In this document: positions 21,943 through 33,656 of the stretch, piece after piece
How positions within the stretch are numbered: the stretch's first letter is position 1
How the letters are laid out: every line of letters begins with the position of its first letter
Assembly: GCF_019649055.1 (NCBI RefSeq)
Contig: NW_026570382.1
Span: 172,860-236,859, forward strand
From: Paramacrobiotus metropolitanus
Taxonomy: Eukaryota; Tardigrada; Eutardigrada; Parachela; Macrobiotidae
Direction of reading: 5' to 3'
DNA: 64,000 nucleotides
Made by a program: the position numbers and the translations under genes
Notes under the pieces: generated by a model
What the model saw: only the letters and a program-made list of their open reading frames with translations
The model's database searches: none
What the model was told of the DNA's origin: nothing

Positions 21943-22331
21943 GACTGCAGGAAGAGATACGAAAGCGATCGAGTCAAAAAAAAGGTTAAAAACGTCAAGC
22001 AGTACGTACAAAATGTTTGCTTGAAATATTGCATCGGCGTGCATATACGGTCTTGTTATATACGTCGCGCGATATAAATAACAAAAATTACTTTGTGACA
22101 TTTGTTATAAGCATTTGTTGTTTACCATCAACTGTGCGTAGTTCTAATTACAGTTTACGTTAACGTCACGGATTGATTACTATTAATTTATTTACAGGAA
22201 TTTCCATTCATCCTCACTTGACCAAAAAATTTCATCGAAAACACTAATTTCGGCACATAATTCATTAAACATTATCTGTACACACCGTAGCGCGCGGGTA
22301 ATGCGCAATTCTGGTCGAGAAAATTGCTTAC
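21943..22331. other. spacer, no gene seen
   Basis: Holds the promoter region of the peptide gene ending at 21942 (TATA box at 22056-22062). Nothing else is supported. Confidence 0.5.
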
Positions 22332-22532
22332 TAATTGTTTGTTATTACATGCACCGCACTTGCAATGCAGACAACCAAAATATTGTCGTTTTTGCGGAAA
22401 ACTCCCTATGGCGGTCAAAACATTGTGGCGAGTGTTTTGCAAGAAAACTTGTGAATGGAGCAGCAGAAGAACTACAGTAATCAGTCCAAATGCAATCAGT
22501 CCAGTCATTAAGGAAAATGGCCCGGTATACAT
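22332..22532 (-). CDS. candidate exon of a small membrane protein
   Basis: From an ATG at 22532 the minus strand is open for 67 codons to a good donor (TTA followed by GTAAGC at 22331). It encodes one strongly hydrophobic segment (G-L-I-A-F-G-L-I-T-V-V-L-L-L-L) then a cysteine cluster (G-C-L-H-C-K-C-G-A-C). I could not identify a matching second exon, and the frame without splicing continues only to 22272. The opposite strand is also open, so this may be chance. Confidence 0.25.
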
Positions 22533-23228
22533 GTTGGCAGAAATGGAATATGTACATCCTCCGTACAATATCGTAATAATATTATTACTACTCGGATAGT
22601 CTTGATTTGGTTAATTATAGTATGAGTATAATCTTTAGCTGCATATAGTATATAATTACAGTACAGTACAAACAATATTTTGCTAATAAGGTGATTTCGA
22701 TTTGCAGTATTAATTGTTATTTTACATACGTTGGTATTTCGGACTGCACCAAACCTATAAAGTAGTAAGTATTTCTTTAGAAGCTGCATAGGAATTTAAA
22801 TGAAAGTGTTGATATAGATAAATGATTTTAAAAAATATTAATATAATATAAAAAATAAGTAGTAAAATAACAAAACAACAGCTTAACAACTTTACATATT
22901 TCTTTGAAGTTGTTTTCAAACATACTGTACAGTCTGTACTGTACTGTACTCGTACGGCGTGCGCGTAGTCGTACTCCACGACCGATGGCGATGTGCATTT
23001 GTGCACAGCCACAGATCTAGTCAGGCAAAATCAAAACTCACCACGGATATTGATTGATTGATTGAACCGAATTCAAATTGTTTTTGTTTTCGGGATCTGA
23101 ATCCTCGTTTTGCCAGTTGCACGTTCTTCGCTGGGATTTTGCCATTATATTTGCGGTTTTATTGACGTGAATGCTGCGTGTGCCCATGCATTGTTGATTT
23201 TCCCATCGTAATCCGACAGCAGTCCACC
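22533..23228. other. spacer and VPS16 5' flank
   Basis: AT-rich up to about 23100, then the immediate upstream region of VPS16. No TATA box is evident near 23100-23200, as expected for a housekeeping gene. Confidence 0.45.
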
Positions 23229-26200
23229 ATGCTGAACTTCACGGACAACTGGAGCCCCTTCGGCGTGGACAGCTACTACCGTCGCCAAGAGCTGTACCAG
23301 ATGGCCTGGGCCAAGTACAGCATCGACCTGACCGAGTTCGCCCTCATCGCCGCCCAGACCCACGGCGGCCCCATCGCCGTGGTCCGCGAGGAGCGCAAGA
23401 AGACCCCCGCCGCCCCTTCACCCGCCCTGGTGCGGCCCCAGATCGTCGTCTTCTCCGCGGCGGGGCGATTACTGCACCAGTGGGTGTGGAACAGCGGCCC
23501 CCTGCTGCAGTTGGGGTGGTCGGGGGCGGAGGAGTTGGTGTGTGTGCAGGAGGACGGACGGGTGTTGATCTATGATATGTTCGGGGCCTTTGTCAGGACC
23601 TTCGGGATGGGCCAGGAGGCCATGGATGCGCGGGTGGTGGATTGTCGGATTTTTGCCCAGGGCAGTGGCGCCACGGGGATCGCCGTGCTGACGGGCAGTC
23701 GACGGTTCTTCATCATGCACGATATTGACGGTGAGTGTCTGGTGTTTCTGAAGCCTGTATTTTAATTATTTTTTATTGACGGAATAAATTCAGATTTTTT
23801 ATTGACGGTGAGCAGCTGGAACCCCCTTTTGCAGACCTGTGGTTTTAATTATTTTTTATGTGCGGAATAGATTCAAATTTGTTATTGACTGTATCTGGCA
23901 ACCCCGTTTCTGAAACCTGTGTTGTTTCAGCAGTCGATCGTAGAATGATGGCGTTCTGTCAGTTGGCTTAGCAGAAATTGTCTTCTTCCGGATAGCCAAA
24001 AATCAGGCTCTTATTTGTTAACGAAACCCGGATTTGTTTTTTGTAGAACTAAATTTATGTGTTTCAATAAATTATTTTACTCTTATTAATTTAATGTTTT
24101 ATATTTTGTGATTGTTATAATTACTTAGTGTTTTTTAATTAGACTTATTCTACTGCTTTCGAACCAATAAAGAGGCAATAATTTCTCCATTTTAATTTAT
24201 TTACGGTTTTTGTTGCATGGAATTTTTTTAACGTTGACAGTATTGATTCACTATTTACCTTAATAACTGAAACCGCCTAGAAGCCGTAACTGGACTAAAA
24301 TTAATTCTGATTAAAACCTAATTTTGGGGTTGTGAAATGCCAAAAAACCTGAAATATGAATTACGTAATTAATAAAGCACTAATTAACGTCTTTTCCGGT
24401 TTATATGCGAGTCCCGTAACCACCTGTTAACCACCACATTTCGTAAACAATTTCGAGTATTTTATTTATCTGTAGCACCGACGCCGATCCTCCGCTCCAC
24501 CGGCGTCGTCCCCGGTCTGGACGTCAACGCCCCGCCGCCCTGTTGGGCGGTAGTGTGCCAGGAGCGCGACACGCAGATCCTGATCACCCGCGGCTCCGAC
24601 ATCCTGTCCGTGGACAAAACCGGGAGTTTCCAGCCGTTCCCGGTGCGCTGCAGCGACCCGGTGCTGGGCTACAGCCACCTGGCTGTCTCGCCGAACGGAA
24701 AGAGTCTGGCGCTGGTGACGCTGAACGGCCTGATCATCATCACGCCGACGGAGGCCGGCGCCCTGGTGGCCTGCGAATTCGACTCGGGCTCGCCGGATGC
24801 GCCGCCCCAACAGGTGGCCTGGTGCGGGAATAGCGCGGTGGTCGGCTACTGGGCCAAACCGGATGGGCATGTGTTGCTGCTGATCGGCCCGAAGAAGGAC
24901 TACATCAACTTCCTGTTTGATTCGCCGGTGCATCTAGGTAAACGGGTGTTTTTTTATGACTTAATTTCTAATTTCTTGTATTGATTTTATTTGTATTTGT
25001 ATGAGAATTTCTTCACTGTGTATTTGCTAGATGTATTGAACGCATATAATTTAATATAATTTAATTTATGTGATTTATTTGTACATAACTTTATTTATTT
25101 ATACTTCATTTATTTGTACGACTTTATTTAGTTTGATGTAACTTGTAAGTGATGTAGCTTTTTATGCGTTTAAATAATTAATATTTTCATTTGTTTTGTA
25201 TTTCCCTTTTTTATATTTGCAGTTATTTCTTAATTGATTATTCATGTACAGGTTGTTGTGTATCAAATTCGAAGATATCGTAGAACGGTGGCAGGTGGTC
25301 AATTTCTGTAACATCTCCCATAGTTATGTGACATTCCTCCGCGTCCGGTATAAAATTGCCGGATAAGATACTTTAGTTTTTCTCGTAATTTTGGATTAAG
25401 CATTATTGTGAAATGTTTGATCTAATTTTTTTTCGATGACTTCATTTCCAGTTTACTTGTATTTACAAGGTTTTTGATTCGCCTGTGCTTTTCCGGTGTG
25501 GAATTTTTTTTGTGAAATTATTTTGGCATTAACTGAATATATTTGCAGTTTCTTAGTGTCGTGCTGGCGGTTTTCTTTAGAAATATCGTAGAATAATGTC
25601 ATTTAAGTCTCAGTTTCAAGAGCACATTCTCGCGTTCATAACGACATTGATTATGCGACACAAAAGGTTCCTTCGTAATTTTTTTTTGAATTTTGTTTTT
25701 TATAAGTATGGTTTAGTGCGGATTTTTTGGCAATGGCAATCTCCCTGATCTGAATTTTGCATATGTTTTGGACGTGTTTTGTTATTCTCGATCTTGCTTT
25801 GTCTAATAAATGCCACCGTAGCTTGATGAAGAAGCTGAAAAGTAGTTTAAAACGTTGCATCTAAAGCAAAATAAGTCTGTCGTAAAATATGGCCTGTATA
25901 GTAATAGGTAATTCAGATCTCATTAATAACAATTCAAGCAGTAATCTGAATTTAATTAGTAAGAATAATACGAGTACCTTGCTGGACAGATTGCTACTGC
26001 GTCAAATTATTTCAAATCAGTTAAATAAATATAAATTTTAATTTAAAAAACATTCACTTTAAAATGCTTAATTTGAATATTTAATTTAAAATATTTATTG
26101 TTAAACTATTGAATTTAAAAAAACCGGTAAGACGGGCACGAATGTCTGGTTTCATTTCCGGCTGGTTTTATGTCCGTACAGTGTCGGAAACGGACTGTCT

Positions 26201-29200
26201 GCGTATCATCTCCCGCGACACCCACGACATGATCCAGAAAGTCCCCGCCACCACGCAAGCGGTGATGAAACTGGGCTCCATGGCGCCCGGGGCCGCCCTC
26301 TTGGAAGCGTACCGCGAGTACGAAGCCCTGTCGTACAAGGCCGACGAGTACCTGAAACTGGTCAAGCCCACCCTGGAGGACGCCATCAACCAGTGCATTG
26401 ACTCGGCCGGACAGGAGCTGGACATCAACACACAGAAGCTGCTGCTGCGCGCCGCCTCCTTCGGGAAGAGCTTCTACGACAGCGCCGTGCTGACGGAGAA
26501 GTTTGTGCTGATGTGTAAGAATCTGCGGATTCTGAATGCGCTGCGCTTCTATCTGGTGGGCATGCCGTTGACCTGGCGGCAGTTTGAGGGGCTGAGCGTG
26601 CCGGAGCTGTTGGATAAGTTGGTGCGCCGGCGACAGTATGAGTTGGCGTACCGGATCTGTGGATATCTGGAATTGCCGGTGCAGGTGAGGAAAATTAACG
26701 TGATTGCGCAGTTGGTTTTATGGTAACGTACGCGGATAATAATCAATATACTGATTGTATAGTCATTATTTATAATAAAGTTATGATTATTATTTTTAAT
26801 ATAGCCTGAATATTACTTAGTTAAAATTAAGTTGTTAGGTGCTGTAAATAGTAAATTGATAGCCAAAGTATATTTTATACAGTCTAAATGTTAATTACTT
26901 AAATTTAAATTAGTATTGGGAGTTTATTCATATTTAATAGTACGTAAACTGTTATAGCCAGTAATAAAAATTTGTAACGAGTATCCTTTCATAGTTTGAA
27001 AAGTTATAAAACTTAAAATTATCCCAACGAATCAGAAAAGGGATTAAAGCTGTGCATGCTGTAGTTTTTCGCATTAGTATTGCAGTGTGCAGGAAGTTTG
27101 GCGTGAGTTTGTAGTGCAGAGGCATGAGTTCTGTGATTTAAAGCCTTGACAGTAAAGAAAAGAACTTGGTACCAAAAACAGCAGTGGGCACCGTTACATA
27201 GTGTGTATTCGGAAAATTTTTTGGAATTGTCGTATTTGTTTGTTACTTCGAGATATGTTGGGTTTTCTTATTAGGGCCCCGTCACCGGCTATAAACTCAG
27301 AAAAACTTGATCTTTTGCTGAAAGATAGAGGACCACTGGAATCAGCAAAAAAAATTATTTTCAGCTGCTGTGATCAATGGGCCTGGCCAGAACAAAATTT
27401 GAAACTAAATTTCACATTGTGCTGTACTCGTAGTCTATGGGAACTATCGCCTATGCTGAATGCAGTATTATACCGCTAACACCGAACAATCTGTACGAGG
27501 TCAGTTTACTTTAAATACTCGTTCACCGTTTGTGGAGATGATACAGTTTACACTCATGTTTTGCATCAGAAATTGGATGTGATTTGTGTGAGCAATTTTT
27601 CAATCATTTCGAGATCGAGAAGTTACACATGAGCACCGATCTCTCTCGGCAGAAACGAGCTGAAGCCCGGGCTGCATACCATTTGCAAACCCGTTTCACA
27701 AGCGGCTGGATTGTCAAATTTATGTATGCTTAAGTATTTAAGAAATACATAAAAATTTTGAGAAAAGCATCTAAAGTTAAACTGGCCTCGCACAGGTTGT
27801 TCAGGAACGTTGAAACGTATGATGCGGTATACTGCCCATAGGCTACAGCACAGTGTGGAATTTCCTTCCAGTTCTTGTTCTGGCCACGCCCATTGATCAC
27901 AGCAGCTGAATATAATTTTTTTGCTTATTCCATTGTTCCCCTATCTTTCTGCAAAAGATTAAGTTTTTCTGAATTTATAGCCGGTGACGGGACCCTGGCT
28001 AGGTGTGATGTACTGTATCACAGTTTCATCTACTCATTCGCGGTCGATTTTATTCTGAACATCTGAACATCTTGACCGCCTCACGTCAGCTGTATGTTGC
28101 GTCCACTGATATTTTTTGTTTTCAGTGTACTTGTAAATGTATTTATTTAATTCACATTTTCTTGAACCGTTTGCTTTTAAAAACTGCATTTTGCAGGAGG
28201 GTTTTGCTAAGATCCTGCTGCACTGGTCGCTCTTTAAAATGAACCAGCGCAACGAGCCGGACGAGGCGGTGGCCCGCGCCATCATCGGGAAGCTGGCCAA
28301 GACGCCGGGCATCTCCTTCGCCGAATGCGCTCGGAAAGCACGCTCTCTCGGGCGGAATAAACTGGCGATGGATTTGCTGGAGCACGAGACCTCGGCGCAG
28401 CTGCAGATTCCGTTGTTGTTGGAGTTGGGCCGGGAGGAGGTGGCCCTGACCAAGGCCATCGCCAGCGGCAACTCCGACCTGGTGTATGACGTCATTCTGC
28501 ACTTGAAAGCCAAGATGACGGCCGCCGAATTCCTCATGAAGATCCGCAGCAGCAAGGAGGTCTTCGCGCTCTTCATCAAATACTGCAAAGTACGTGGCGA
28601 GTTCTTCTTGTGTTAGTATGTGTGTATGAGTAAATAAGACTGTATACTCGCTTTTGAAGGTTTGCTTAGCACTTTTTCCAGCGCATTTCAGCTTTTATAA
28701 ATGGTTCCGTATTTTTGTTCGTTCTATTCTAGCAGGATTTTTGGTTGATTTTTATTAATAATTAATTTTTAATTTCTCGTACAGTTGGTTTTGATGACGG
28801 CACTATTCTCGTGACAGTGAATCACTTCATTTTTCACTTGGCAGTAGAAATGACAAGAAAATGATTTTTAGTGATTTTTCATATTGTTAATAATTAATAA
28901 GATTTGTTGATTTTTATTTTTTTTTTACAATCGATTTTTATTAGCGGCACAATTTCCGAGTAAGATCGCTGTATCTTTTCGGCAAGCATTGATACTGTAA
29001 TCCGTATTGTTTCTTTGTTACGTTCGTCCAGTTCTTGTAAGCTGCGTTGTGGAGGAAGATCGTAGTGTAATGACCTCAGTTTTGATTTCAAGCCATCATT
29101 AGTTTATGTAGTGCTGTATAAATCTGCCGATTACCGTACAGTTTCTAATTTTTGCTGCAGTTTTAGGGACTTTCAGTACAAACTGAAGAATGCAGTACAT

Positions 29201-31039
29201 TTCATTTAGCAGCTGTATGCAAACATTATAAAAGACGCATCAGTTGTATTTTGCTTGTCACTGCAGTGTTCCAGATTCCATGGATTTAATTATTTGAAAA
29301 TAACATAATAATCATAAATCATGATAATAAAATTGTCAATACAAATGGCATTACTGCAAAAGACTGGAATGATTTGCTTTTCGGTAGGAACTGAATCCCG
29401 GGCAGCTGCGCGATTTGTTCGTCCAGGAAGACTGGCGCACGGACGAGGGACTGACGTTTGTCCCGGAAGCGTTCTTTGAGAAACTGTCGCCGGCGGAGCG
29501 ACTGGCGGCGCTGCAGAGTGCCATGGAACGCTTTGAGCACGGACGCGATGAATTCAACAAGAAGATCACGGAAGACCAGATTAAGCTGATCAAACAGCAG
29601 AATAAACTGGAGGAGAAATTCAACCGCGGCTACACGGGATTAACCGTGCACCAGACGCTGGAGCTACTGCTCAACGATGGATTCTACAAGATGGCCGACG
29701 ATTTGAAGAAAGACTTTCAGGTATTAATTGGCAGAAATTTACCAGTGTTAATCGATGAGATACTAAACTATTTCCTAGATCACCGAAATACGGTTGACTA
29801 TTTTGCTTCCCTTTCGCTGTACTTGTATAATAGAACGTCAATACAGTACTGTGTATACAGTATTGTATAGAATTCTATACATAATAGCTGGCGTTGCTGA
29901 ATCTCTTTCAGAATTTATTTTTTTTAAAGATTTTTATTGTGATATTTCAGTTTTGGTTTATTTTGATTGTGAATTAATGTTAATCCGGTAATCTGTAGGT
30001 TTTTCAGTTTACCGGTGCTCTTACGTAATTCTTAATACAGTGTTTCTTATTATGTACCATGCTGTGTGTACTGCCATGCCATGGAACAATCGTAGTGTAA
30101 AGGCATTAAACTGTGGTTTCGTGAGCCAAAAGGATGTTGTAATAGCTTAAATGATACAGTTGCTTTAATCGTAGAATCTCTATGCATTTTTTACCGTGGA
30201 AACATCTTTTTTGGGATCGGTTTGAATCTGATAATATTTTAATGATACATTTACATTAATAATCGCTCAAAATACGACAATAAATCTCATTACTGTGTAA
30301 GATCTTCACCGTTTTTGTATTGATTTTTCTCGCATGCCGGTTCCGTTGCCGTGTGATGTTTATGAATTGGTGTTTATTTTTTAAGAAAAGTAACTTAGGG
30401 AAGTGGTCACCTTTTGAAAACGAGACATTATAATATTTATAAAACTCAAATTGTTCTCACGCTTTTGGAGCCACGCAGTTGACATAATTGAATATATTTA
30501 TAAATTTATTTGCACTTCTAACTGAAGGATAGCGGATGGAAAAGAGTGGGTGGGTGGGTGTGCTTTTTGAACTGTATTTAAAGATGTTTTATTTTTCTTT
30601 CTGTAAAGTTTTTGGCGTCGTTTATCTTACCTTTTTGGGAATTTATCTTTTGTTCGAGGCAGCATTGTTATGTTGCTAGATCGCGGATCGGCATTTCTGG
30701 CTGGTGAAGATCGACGTGCTGGCGCGGAACGCCCACTGGGAGGAGCTGGAGAAGTTCTCCAAGAGCGTCCGCAAACCGCCGGTGGGCTTGGAGCATTTCG
30801 CCGTGGCCGCCTTCCGCTACCACGGCCGCAACGAGGCCTACAAGTACGCCATGCGGGTGGACGAGGAGAACAAGCTCAAGTGCTTCGTCAAGATCGGTCT
30901 GCTGGAGGAGGCCGCCGAGTGGGCCATCAAGCAGAAGGACGGCGAGGGCCTGAACAAGGTGCTGGAGAAGTGCCGGCGCGATGATGTGGCGCTCATCAGC
31001 AAGATCACCGCCGCCAAGACCCAGCTGGGTTTAGCGTGA
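23229..31039 (+). CDS. VPS16: vacuolar protein sorting-associated protein 16 (6 exons, 850 aa)
   Basis: Core subunit of the HOPS and CORVET tethering complexes, which act in endosome-lysosome fusion. Exons: 23229-23730, 24476-24937, 26182-26684, 28197-28589, 29388-29720, 30680-31039. All introns are GT-AG and the phases (1,1,0,0,0) join into one 850-codon frame; human VPS16 is 839 aa. Exon 1 has the VPS16 start (Y-Y-R-R-Q-E-L-Y-Q-M, G-G-P-I-A-V-V-R) and the beta-propeller (L-C-V-Q-E-D-G-R-V-L-I-Y). Exon 3 opens the alpha-solenoid with I-I-S-R-D-T and G-S-M-A-P-G-A; exon 6 has W-E-E-L-E-K-F-S-K-S. ATG at 23229 is in a CCACC context and gives the expected family start. Exons are GC-rich, introns AT-rich. 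AATAAA follows at 31239. No breaks are seen. Confidence 0.96.
23727..23895 (+). repeat. duplicated splice-donor block in VPS16 intron 1
   Basis: The sequence around the exon 1 donor (GACG/GTGAGT at 23727-23736) is imperfectly repeated about 77 bp downstream (GACG/GTGAGC at 23804-23812), followed by matching TTTTAATTATTTTTTAT stretches. A third, more degraded copy follows near 23885. The second copy is a usable donor by consensus. Confidence 0.6.
23896..24475 (+). other. rest of VPS16 intron 1
   Basis: AT-rich intron sequence. Nothing else is supported. Confidence 0.7.
24938..26181 (+). other. VPS16 intron 2
   Basis: AT-rich, with no gene or element recognised. Short ORFs on the minus strand here are low-complexity and unsupported. 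Confidence 0.7.
27273..27996. mobile_element. foldback/MITE-like element in VPS16 intron 3
   Basis: 27273-27475 and 27825-27996 are imperfect inverted repeats of each other, roughly 170-200 bp each. The outer ends read AGGGYCCCGTCACCGGCTAT going inward from both sides. Between them is 350 bp with no ORF. This is the structure of a non-autonomous TIR element. A clear target-site duplication was not found by eye. The short ORFs across the arms are by-products of the repeat. Confidence 0.6.
28590..29387 (+). other. VPS16 intron 4
   Basis: AT-rich; nothing supported beyond the splice sites. Confidence 0.7.
29721..30679 (+). other. VPS16 intron 5
   Basis: AT-rich; nothing supported beyond the splice sites (acceptor TTGCTAG ending at 30679). 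Confidence 0.7.
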
Positions 31040-31238
31040 GGCAGGATGTTGTTCACTTTGCACACCGAGTGTTGCTGATGACGGAGTATTTATCTGTGAT
31101 TTTCAAGTCGGAAATTGTCGCTGCATGTTTTTAATTTTTTTACTGAAACGATTGTCTACATTCGTCCAAGTAATGGAGCATTCCCTCGGTGACCTTTGGT
31201 TTTTTAACGCCTTTTTGAATAATTTGTTCAAGTAGGTC

Positions 31239-31244
31239 AATAAA
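31239..31244 (+). promoter_or_regulatory. poly(A) signal of VPS16
   Basis: AATAAA, 200 bp after the VPS16 stop codon. Confidence 0.6.
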
Positions 31245-33048
31245 GTTTTCTGGTATGTTGAATGACAAAAAATGTTTTCATTGAAATCATCGGCTTCGCG
31301 TTATTTAAGGTCACTAGCGTCACGGAAACAATTAAATTGGTTTAATGTCGAAACTATGGGCGCGTAAATTTTATTCTTAAGGGAAAGTCTGGTAACTGGA
31401 TAAAAACACTTGTTTACAAGTAGAGTCAACGCGAGCGGTAATTACAGTAGGCGCGTTAGGTTATCTGTAGAGAAATATCTCTTTTCTGGAGCGCAGTGTG
31501 TTGAATTGTGTTCCTTCCAGTATTGGTAGGTTGTTCATCCGCCTAACACTGATTGGCAATGGAGATCAGTTGCCCCCAGGCATTATAGCATCCACAGCTC
31601 ATGTCCAGGAAAAACAACATACTGTACTTGTAACACTGTGCCGGCTGATAGCATTAGTTTGGAATACGTTTCTACAGCGTCACGGGCGGCGTGATGTGTT
31701 CTGCAATCTGCACAATATGTTTTACGCGTATTGTGTGATAAGAGCGTAATATTCTGGGATGCACCAGAGTACCGCTTCTTTATCAGTGACGCGTCTTATT
31801 TCCGTAAACAAACCGCCCGTTAGCGAATTCCGGTTCCGTGAGCAGGGCATAGCCTTTCTTGGCCTTTCTTTATTTTGCGCATACTCCTTCCCCGAATTGT
31901 AGTTTTACACTCTGCTGCCACTAGACTGTTATAAATAGAAAAGTAAACTGGAAGGCCGGAAACGAGGTGCCAGGGTTTGCGTTAACAAATAATTCGAGCG
32001 AAATAGAAATGTGAATTGGACCAGTTTGAGCGAAGCGCTAGCTTGCCTTTATAAATCAGTTACGGTGGCCCGTAGCCGCATAGGCTGCCACATGATTATG
32101 TCCTGTTTCTCAAGCGTATGTTTCTACTAATTTTTTTACGGAGCAGAATGTTCGTAATTTTGATTTTTTCATTGGCAATGAGATTATGTCAGACGAACAA
32201 GCCAGCATGTTTGTCCACGTTTTATTTAAGCATCAAAAGTCTTATTTCTTCGGTTGTATCATTATTTCTCTCGTTCGCGTGACATCGGCTTATACCGTAT
32301 GTCGTAGAGTAATGGCTTTCGGTTAGGGCCTCTCGTAGGCTGCAACTCTGTACAGGGAATAGCCAAGTTAACATTTCAAGTACTTAAACAATGTGCACCA
32401 ATTTTTGTGAAAACGTGCTGTACCTCGTTGAACCAAGCAATGTTTTTTTAATTACTTTGTACCTTTGTAATTAAGTGGAGTTGCTCTTTGATTACAGCAC
32501 ATCGCTGATAATACCTGGCTGTTGAAATGAGATTCGGCAACTTTGCATGGTAAATGAAATCTTAGATTTATTATTGTTCATCGCACAGTTCGTATTCGAC
32601 AAATTTCGTATGAATTTATTCTTATTATTATTAATAATAAAAGGAACTAGCTGCGAGCTGCATTTCTGGTTAGTGGAAATCGATTTGCTGGGGTTAACGC
32701 GCACCGGGCGGAATTAGAGCCGTTCAGATATGAAGAGTACCCGTATAAAGGCGTCCTTCTTAAAAGTGCTCTATCCATATAAATCGGTAAATATTTTTGC
32801 TGCATTGCGGCATTGGTAAGCGAATTTTTTTATGGAGCAAAATGGTTAAGTATCCGTAAATAAAAGATGCTGCATATTACAGAACCAGTTTTAAAAGTAT
32901 ATATTCGTCAAAGCGCTAGTCCACACATTTTTACTGGATACTACAGAGTACAAAAGTCTGTTAGAGGACAGTATTACTCCACTGAGCATGATTTTAGCAG
33001 CGGCAACTGGACGGATTAAAATATGTGTAAAGGAATTATTTCTTCACT
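31245..33048. other. intergenic spacer, no gene seen
   Basis: One 83-codon plus-strand ORF (from 31498) exists but has no start, splice or family support. A short CTTGGCCTTTCTT-type direct repeat occurs near 31855-31875. Nothing else stands out. Confidence 0.5.
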
Positions 33049-33656
33049 TTAGCAATTCATAACACTGGAGATTAGTTGGTTTTGAGGGCCAAAGCATGCA
33101 CAGGCAAGATTCAGCGTTCCCGTACACTTTCCGCCCTTAATATAGCCTTTGCGACGACAGTTGCGTCGGCACAGGAATCCAAACGGACATCCGCACATTC
33201 CACCGCGGGCATCGGCAGAAACTTGCATAGCGGCAACATCCATGTCGTCCACGGTGTTCTCATTTACCTCTACAATAAGCACTTTTTGAAAATATTCGAC
33301 GTGAAAACGACTAATTTCGCCAAACACAACTTAAACCCAGAAAACTCATGGCTCCGTAGCGAAATAACCAAGCAAATGCGCCAACAGCTTTAACCCGACA
33401 GTTGCACGACCCTTACGCTATACGTCTAAAGTCTTCAAGGAGCACTACCAACTATCAAGTACACTTCATAAAATCTCACTGTATGCGGCTTTTCTAACAG
33501 TACTTTGCATACATCGTAATAAAAATTTGCTAAGTGTATGGATTTGGACAAATGAAGCTGATGCAAAGCTAGAAGTGAGCTCATACCAACGGCCATGCAG
33601 GCGACGATCAGGATCGCGATCGCGGCAAGAACGAGAAACACACTGTTTGGCTGCAT
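33049..33656 (-). CDS. invertebrate defensin, copy 1 (2 exons, 96 aa precursor)
   Basis: Minus-strand model: exon 1 33656-33587, donor GTATGA, acceptor TTATTGTAG, exon 2 33269-33049, phase 1. Exon 1 is a signal peptide (M-Q-P-N-S-V-F-L-V-L, then A/I/L-rich). Exon 2 gives an acidic propeptide and a cysteine-rich domain with spacing C-x5-C-x3-C-x10-C-x7-C-x1-C and the G-G-K-C-T-G turn. That is the cysteine-stabilised alpha-beta pattern of arthropod and mollusc defensins (secreted antibacterial peptides that act on membranes or lipid II). An extra N-terminal and an extra C-terminal cysteine make eight. TATA box TATAAAAC is at 33791-33784, ~130 bp upstream. No kappaB-like motif was obvious. A plus-strand ORF over the same DNA is a shadow. 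Confidence 0.85.

Noticed and set aside
23178-23228. Upstream extension of the VPS16 reading frame
   Set aside because: It begins at a non-ATG codon; the ATG at 23229 has a good context and gives the family's usual start.
24466-24933. 155-codon minus-strand ORF over VPS16 exon 2
   Set aside because: It is the antisense shadow of a GC-rich exon whose plus-strand translation matches VPS16.
28034-28588. 184-codon minus-strand ORF over VPS16 exon 4
   Set aside because: Antisense shadow of exon 4; it has no family features and spans the exon boundary.
33076-33393. 105-codon plus-strand ORF
   Set aside because: Antisense to the defensin exon, which has strong cysteine-pattern support and a conserved paralogue.
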